A DNA stretch of 7,373 nt from Clostridia bacterium (GTDB lineage Bacteria; Bacillota; Clostridia; Christensenellales; DUVY01): assembly GCA_026001225.1 (NCBI GenBank), contig BNZQ01000069.1:1-7373 (forward strand). The letters run 5' to 3'. The notes under the pieces are model-generated. The model had not been told where the DNA came from. It ran no database searches and worked only from the letters and a program-made list of their open reading frames with translations. Shown in pieces: positions 4,601-7,373 of the stretch. The position numbers and the translations under genes were made by a program. Position 1 is the first letter of the stretch. Each line of letters begins with the position of its first letter.

Positions 4601-7373
4601 ATGAATAGAAACGAAAAAGGGCAACAAAGCAACTTGACCACCCCGTCCGCCTACGGCGTCCACCCCTCATCGAGGGGAATGAATAGGTCGCCCGCCCGCA
4701 AAAAATCTGCGTGGATGACGGCGGTGTTTTCCGTTGCGGTGATACTGTTGCTGTGCGTCGCGCTTGTGGGCGCGTTTCCCGGCGGCGGTTTTCCCGTTTC
4801 CGCGACGATTTCGGTGACGCCGCCCGAAAGCGCGTCGATTGACCGATACATACCGGGCGTTTCCGCGCCGACGGCGGCGGCGGCGAGCCTGAAAGACATC
4901 AATACGCTTGCGAACAAGGCGGCCTACGACGCGGACAGCGGCGTATGGGAATACAAAATTACCGACATCGCCGGCATGAAAAAGGTCGCGGATTTAAGTT
5001 ATGCGGGCGTTACCTTTGCCGAAAGGGGCGTACCGCAGAGCGGCGGCAGAGTCGTTTTGTATCTGCAAGCCGATTTGGACTATTCGGGGGTGACGCCCAT
5101 CGCCGTCGGCGGTTGGACGCCGGGCGCGACTCCCAGCCACAACAACTCGCGCGGGCTGTTTGTCGGCATGGCCAATTACTGGCAAATCGGCACGGTTACG
5201 GCAAAGACCGCCGGGTCACCCGGCCCCACTTCCGTCGCCGCGGCTACGCCGTTTAAGGGCGTATTCAACGGCGGGGGGCATACGATAAAGGGACTTTCCG
5301 GCGACACGTCGGGCAGAGTAGACGGCGTCGACGCGCCTACCAATGTGGGCGCCGACCTGATCTACACCGGCGCGCTTTTCGGCTTTACCGATAACGCGAT
5401 TATTGCGGGCATTACTCTGGAAAAGCCGGCGGCAAGGCCGAATCCTACGGACATCGACATGATGTTCGGCAGTAACGACGCTTGCGTCGTCGCGGCGGCG
5501 GTAAACGGGAGCATTCTGTACAACATTGTGAACAAACTGACCTTTGCCGGACACTATTGGAATAACTCAAATGCGTTTTTAGGGGGTATCGTAGGGATTC
5601 TGAACAATTCCTACGTTGTCAGTTGCGCCAATTACGGCTCGTCATGGTTTAGCCAAGAGGCAAATGCGACGCCGTCGGCTAATAGGAATAGAGAAGTGGC
5701 GGGCATCGTCGGCGCGCAAGATTCGATAAATCCGTCGGTTTTCAATACGGCGAACGTCGGGGATATGCCAACGGGCCACGGCGGGCAGGGCGGTATAATG
5801 TCCGGAAGCAATCAGAATCGGACATCTTTGCGCAACGTGGTAAACTACGGGCAGATGACAGGCGGCCCCATGAACGGCATTGTCGGTTGGATAGGATATA
5901 GAGACGACGGGACCGCCGCGGGGATATTCGAGAATCTGTATACGTTCGGCGCGGACATCGCGATTCCCTCTATGCTTCGCGAATATAATCCAAGACATGA
6001 CGGCGGGAGAAATGACGCTAACGCCTCCACCGCGTTAGCGTTATATAATACTAGGGCGGCGTATCTTATGCAATTGGGTTTTTTTGCCGGAGAACGCAAG
6101 ATATTTTCTGGCGATTCGGCAAAAACATATGACGCAAACGGCGACGAGGTTACCTCCGGCGTCGGCGTTCGCGGCGACGTGTATATGGCTTCGCAAGACT
6201 TCCGCAACAAGATGAACGCAAACGCGGCAAACCTCAGGACGGTTTATCCCGAGATGGCCGCGTATATCAACGATTGGGTCACGGTGGACGGTAAAACCGT
6301 GCCGGTCACCGCGGGGACGGCGGGCTATGAAATCAACGTGATAGAGGGCGGCGGCGTGATCCGAAACGGCAACAATCTGTATTTCACCGCGGCATCGGCG
6401 TCGGTCACCGTCAGCGTGCTGAATCCCGCCGCCGTTCTCACGTATAAAATCGGCGCGGGGGGCGAAAACTCGATCAAGTCGCCGTTTACCGTCACGGGCC
6501 AAGGCGGCGACAGCATTACGGTTTACTCTAAAAACGGCTCGACAGTGCAAAAAGAAGTGACCTTGACGTTTATAAAACTTGATTATATGACCTCGATCGG
6601 CAGCGCAGAGCAGTTAAATCTTTTTGCGTCCGGCGTGAGTTTGGGGCTGACCTACCAAAACAGAACGGTAACGTTGGCCGCCGACATCAACATGGGCGCG
6701 CTGACGAACAACTTTGCGGTGATCGGCGACGACCCGAACAGGGATTTCAGAGGCACGTTCGACGGCGCAAACCACAGCATTTCCAATATACATACCAACC
6801 GTTCGACCGCGACGGGCTTGTTCGGCTATATCACGGGCGCGACGGTCAAAAACCTCACGTTAGAGGGGATGATGCCCGACCGCGGCAGTTATGCGGGCGC
6901 GGTGTTCGGTACGGCGCACGGCGGAACGACGCTGATCAACGTGACCAATAAAATCAGTTTGTCGGGCGTGTCCTATGTATCGGGCTTTGGGCGCGTCATG
7001 GGAACGGCCGACAACCGCGTGACGTTTATTTCGTGCGAGAACGCGGGCGATATTTCCGCCGACGGAACGACCGTCGCGGGCTTTTCCGCCGACGCGCGGT
7101 ACGCCGACTTTATCAACTGTCTGAACACCGGGACGGTCAAGGGGGCGGTCGCGGACACCTCGGTCGGGGGCTTCGCGGCGATCGCCGACCACGTGACGGT
7201 CGACAACTCGGTCAACACGGGGACTTTTTCGGGCGCGGCCGTTTCGTCGTCCTACGGCGGCGCGTTTATCGGGCAAGCGGGTTCGCCCGGTTCCTCGGTC
7301 ACGGGCAGTATCTATTACGGCGGGAGCGCGCCCGCCGACCGCCCTTGCGGCACGGCCGGCTCGCCGGTCAACG
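4601..7373 (+). CDS. Secreted GLUG/beta-helix-type surface protein, 3' partial
   Basis: From ATG 4601 the frame stays open to the window end: 924 codons with the stop beyond. After an unusual 26-residue N-terminal extension comes a basic stretch (SPARKK), a hydrophobic segment (about residues 38-58) and a likely cleavage after PVSA (residue 68). Two related modules follow: residues 121-274 with FKGVFNGGGHTIKGLSG and GALFGF, and residues 661-756 with FRGTFDGANHSISNI and GLFGYITGATVKNLTLEG. Each is followed by repeated N-x-G turns (SCENAGDIS, NCLNTGTVKG, NSVNTGTFSG) of the GLUG-motif type, expected to fold as a beta-helix. Residues about 560-660 look like an Ig-like beta-sandwich linker. Such proteins are exported, often wall-bound, with unknown ligands. 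The C-terminal anchor is not in the window. An enzymatic role is not indicated. Confidence 0.9.
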   Translation, partial: MNRNEKGQQSNLTTPSAYGVHPSSRGMNRSPARKKSAWMTAVFSVAVILLLCVALVGAFPGGGFPVSATISVTPPESASIDRYIPGVSAPTAAAASLKDINTLANKAAYDADSGVWEYKITDIAGMKKVADLSYAGVTFAERGVPQSGGRVVLYLQADLDYSGVTPIAVGGWTPGATPSHNNSRGLFVGMANYWQIGTVTAKTAGSPGPTSVAAATPFKGVFNGGGHTIKGLSGDTSGRVDGVDAPTNVGADLIYTGALFGFTDNAIIAGITLEKPAARPNPTDIDMMFGSNDACVVAAAVNGSILYNIVNKLTFAGHYWNNSNAFLGGIVGILNNSYVVSCANYGSSWFSQEANATPSANRNREVAGIVGAQDSINPSVFNTANVGDMPTGHGGQGGIMSGSNQNRTSLRNVVNYGQMTGGPMNGIVGWIGYRDDGTAAGIFENLYTFGADIAIPSMLREYNPRHDGGRNDANASTALALYNTRAAYLMQLGFFAGERKIFSGDSAKTYDANGDEVTSGVGVRGDVYMASQDFRNKMNANAANLRTVYPEMAAYINDWVTVDGKTVPVTAGTAGYEINVIEGGGVIRNGNNLYFTAASASVTVSVLNPAAVLTYKIGAGGENSIKSPFTVTGQGGDSITVYSKNGSTVQKEVTLTFIKLDYMTSIGSAEQLNLFASGVSLGLTYQNRTVTLAADINMGALTNNFAVIGDDPNRDFRGTFDGANHSISNIHTNRSTATGLFGYITGATVKNLTLEGMMPDRGSYAGAVFGTAHGGTTLINVTNKISLSGVSYVSGFGRVMGTADNRVTFISCENAGDISADGTTVAGFSADARYADFINCLNTGTVKGAVADTSVGGFAAIADHVTVDNSVNTGTFSGAAVSSSYGGAFIGQAGSPGSSVTGSIYYGGSAPADRPCGTAGSPVN
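4636..4680 (-). repeat. REP-like repeat, inverted copy inside the start of the third gene
   Basis: On the + strand it reads GACCACCCCGTCCGCC, TACGGCG, then CACCCCTCATCGAGGGGAAT. This is the reverse-complement order of the copy at 4476-4526: the GGGGTGG end comes first and the CCCCTC hairpin (4663-4677) last. The CCGCC-TAC-GGCG hairpin replaces GCCGCC-GAAA-GGCGGC. It lies in the reading frame of the third gene and encodes about residues 13-26 (TTPSAYGVHPSSRG). No stop codon is introduced. Confidence 0.75.
4706..4804 (+). other. Signal peptide core of the third protein
   Basis: Residues 36-68 contain SAWMTAVFSVAVILLLC and ALVG before a small-residue PVSA site. The positively charged n-region is SPARKK just before it (RSPARKKSAW). 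Cleavage after residue 68 would leave a mature protein starting TISVTPPE. A Gly-rich stretch (FPGGGF) lies between the hydrophobic core and the site. The exact cleavage point is uncertain, and the segment could also remain as a membrane anchor. Confidence 0.7.
4961..5422 (+). other. First GLUG-associated beta-helix module
   Basis: Residues 121-274 contain IAGMKKVADLSYAGVTFAE, VVLYLQADLDY, then FKGVFNGGGHTIKGLSG (from base 5252) and TGALFGFTDNAIIAGITLE. This order (first-line helix, strand with ADIDL-like end, F-x-G-x-F-[ND]-G-x-x-H-[ST]-I, glFG) is typical of the module preceding GLUG repeats. An 18-residue insertion-like stretch (SGRVDGVDAPTNVGADLI) separates the two halves. Confidence 0.75.
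6581..6868 (+). other. Second GLUG-associated beta-helix module
   Basis: Residues 661-756 repeat the first module: IGSAEQLNLFASGVSLG, RTVTLAADINMG, FRGTFDGANHSISNI (from base 6746), GLFGYITGATVKNLTLEG. It is closer to the family pattern than the first copy. It leads into three evenly spaced N-x-G turns (ENAGDI, LNTGTV, VNTGTF) that run to the window end. Confidence 0.8.

Noticed and set aside
3822..4670. Antisense open frame (282 codons) opposite the small membrane protein
   Set aside because: Its sequence (alternating Phe/Pro/Leu/Arg) is the mirror of the Glu/Arg and Pro/Ala repeats. It has no ribosome binding site and runs through the REP-like repeats.
4431..4680. CRISPR array
   Set aside because: There are only three imperfect units, in mixed orientations and without regular spacers.

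Overview
The window is GC-rich. I counted 70% GC in one 60-base line of the first gene and 43% in one line of the third, so composition is uneven. It is almost entirely coding, and all genes are on the + strand. It looks like a locus for cell-surface or secreted repeat proteins from an uncultured Gram-positive-type bacterium, most likely a gut-type Clostridia (Firmicutes) lineage. This is inferred from the AAGGAGG ribosome binding site, the MBG/Ig-like tandem modules, the degenerate InlB/Listeria-Bacteroides-type repeat, the GLUG-type beta-helix domain and the interspersed palindromic repeats. No housekeeping gene is present to fix the taxonomy.

Layout. (1) Bases 1-3767 are the 3' part of a very large surface protein, whose start lies upstream of the window. 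It contains at least six ~150-residue repeat pairs (module A, a YTYDG / GNFSG Ig-like unit, then module B, a LTYNG-QTGV / TATPDANHxW / NVTWTI unit). A variant MBG-like module, a degenerate InlB-type repeat, a Gly/Ser linker, an LPTGS motif, one transmembrane helix and a basic 24-residue tail follow. (2) Bases 3768-4427 start at the base after that stop codon. They encode a small membrane protein with an N-terminal helix, a Pro/Ala/Val-rich stretch, a long Glu/Arg-rich predicted single alpha-helix with Tyr every nine residues, and a Pro/Tyr-rich tail. (3) Bases 4428-4600 are a non-coding gap with one and a half copies of an interspersed palindromic repeat. A further copy in the opposite orientation lies inside the start of the next gene. 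(4) Bases 4601-7373 are the 5' 924 codons of a second large secreted protein. It has a signal peptide and two beta-helix/GLUG-type modules separated by an Ig-like linker, and it continues past the window end.

Working together (inference). Genes 1 and 2 are probably translationally coupled. Their predicted cytoplasmic parts share an ERAYE motif, so a surface protein paired with a membrane-anchored cytoplasmic rod is a reasonable hypothesis. Gene 3 has its own strong ribosome binding site and resembles the N-terminal architecture often joined to MBG-type repeats in such surface proteins, so genes 1 and 3 may be related proteins. The most unusual features are the palindromic element that seems to have inserted in frame into the start of gene 3, flanked by ATGAATAG direct repeats, and the coupled Glu/Arg-helix protein. 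I found no RNA gene, CRISPR array, transposase, toxin-antitoxin or defence gene.
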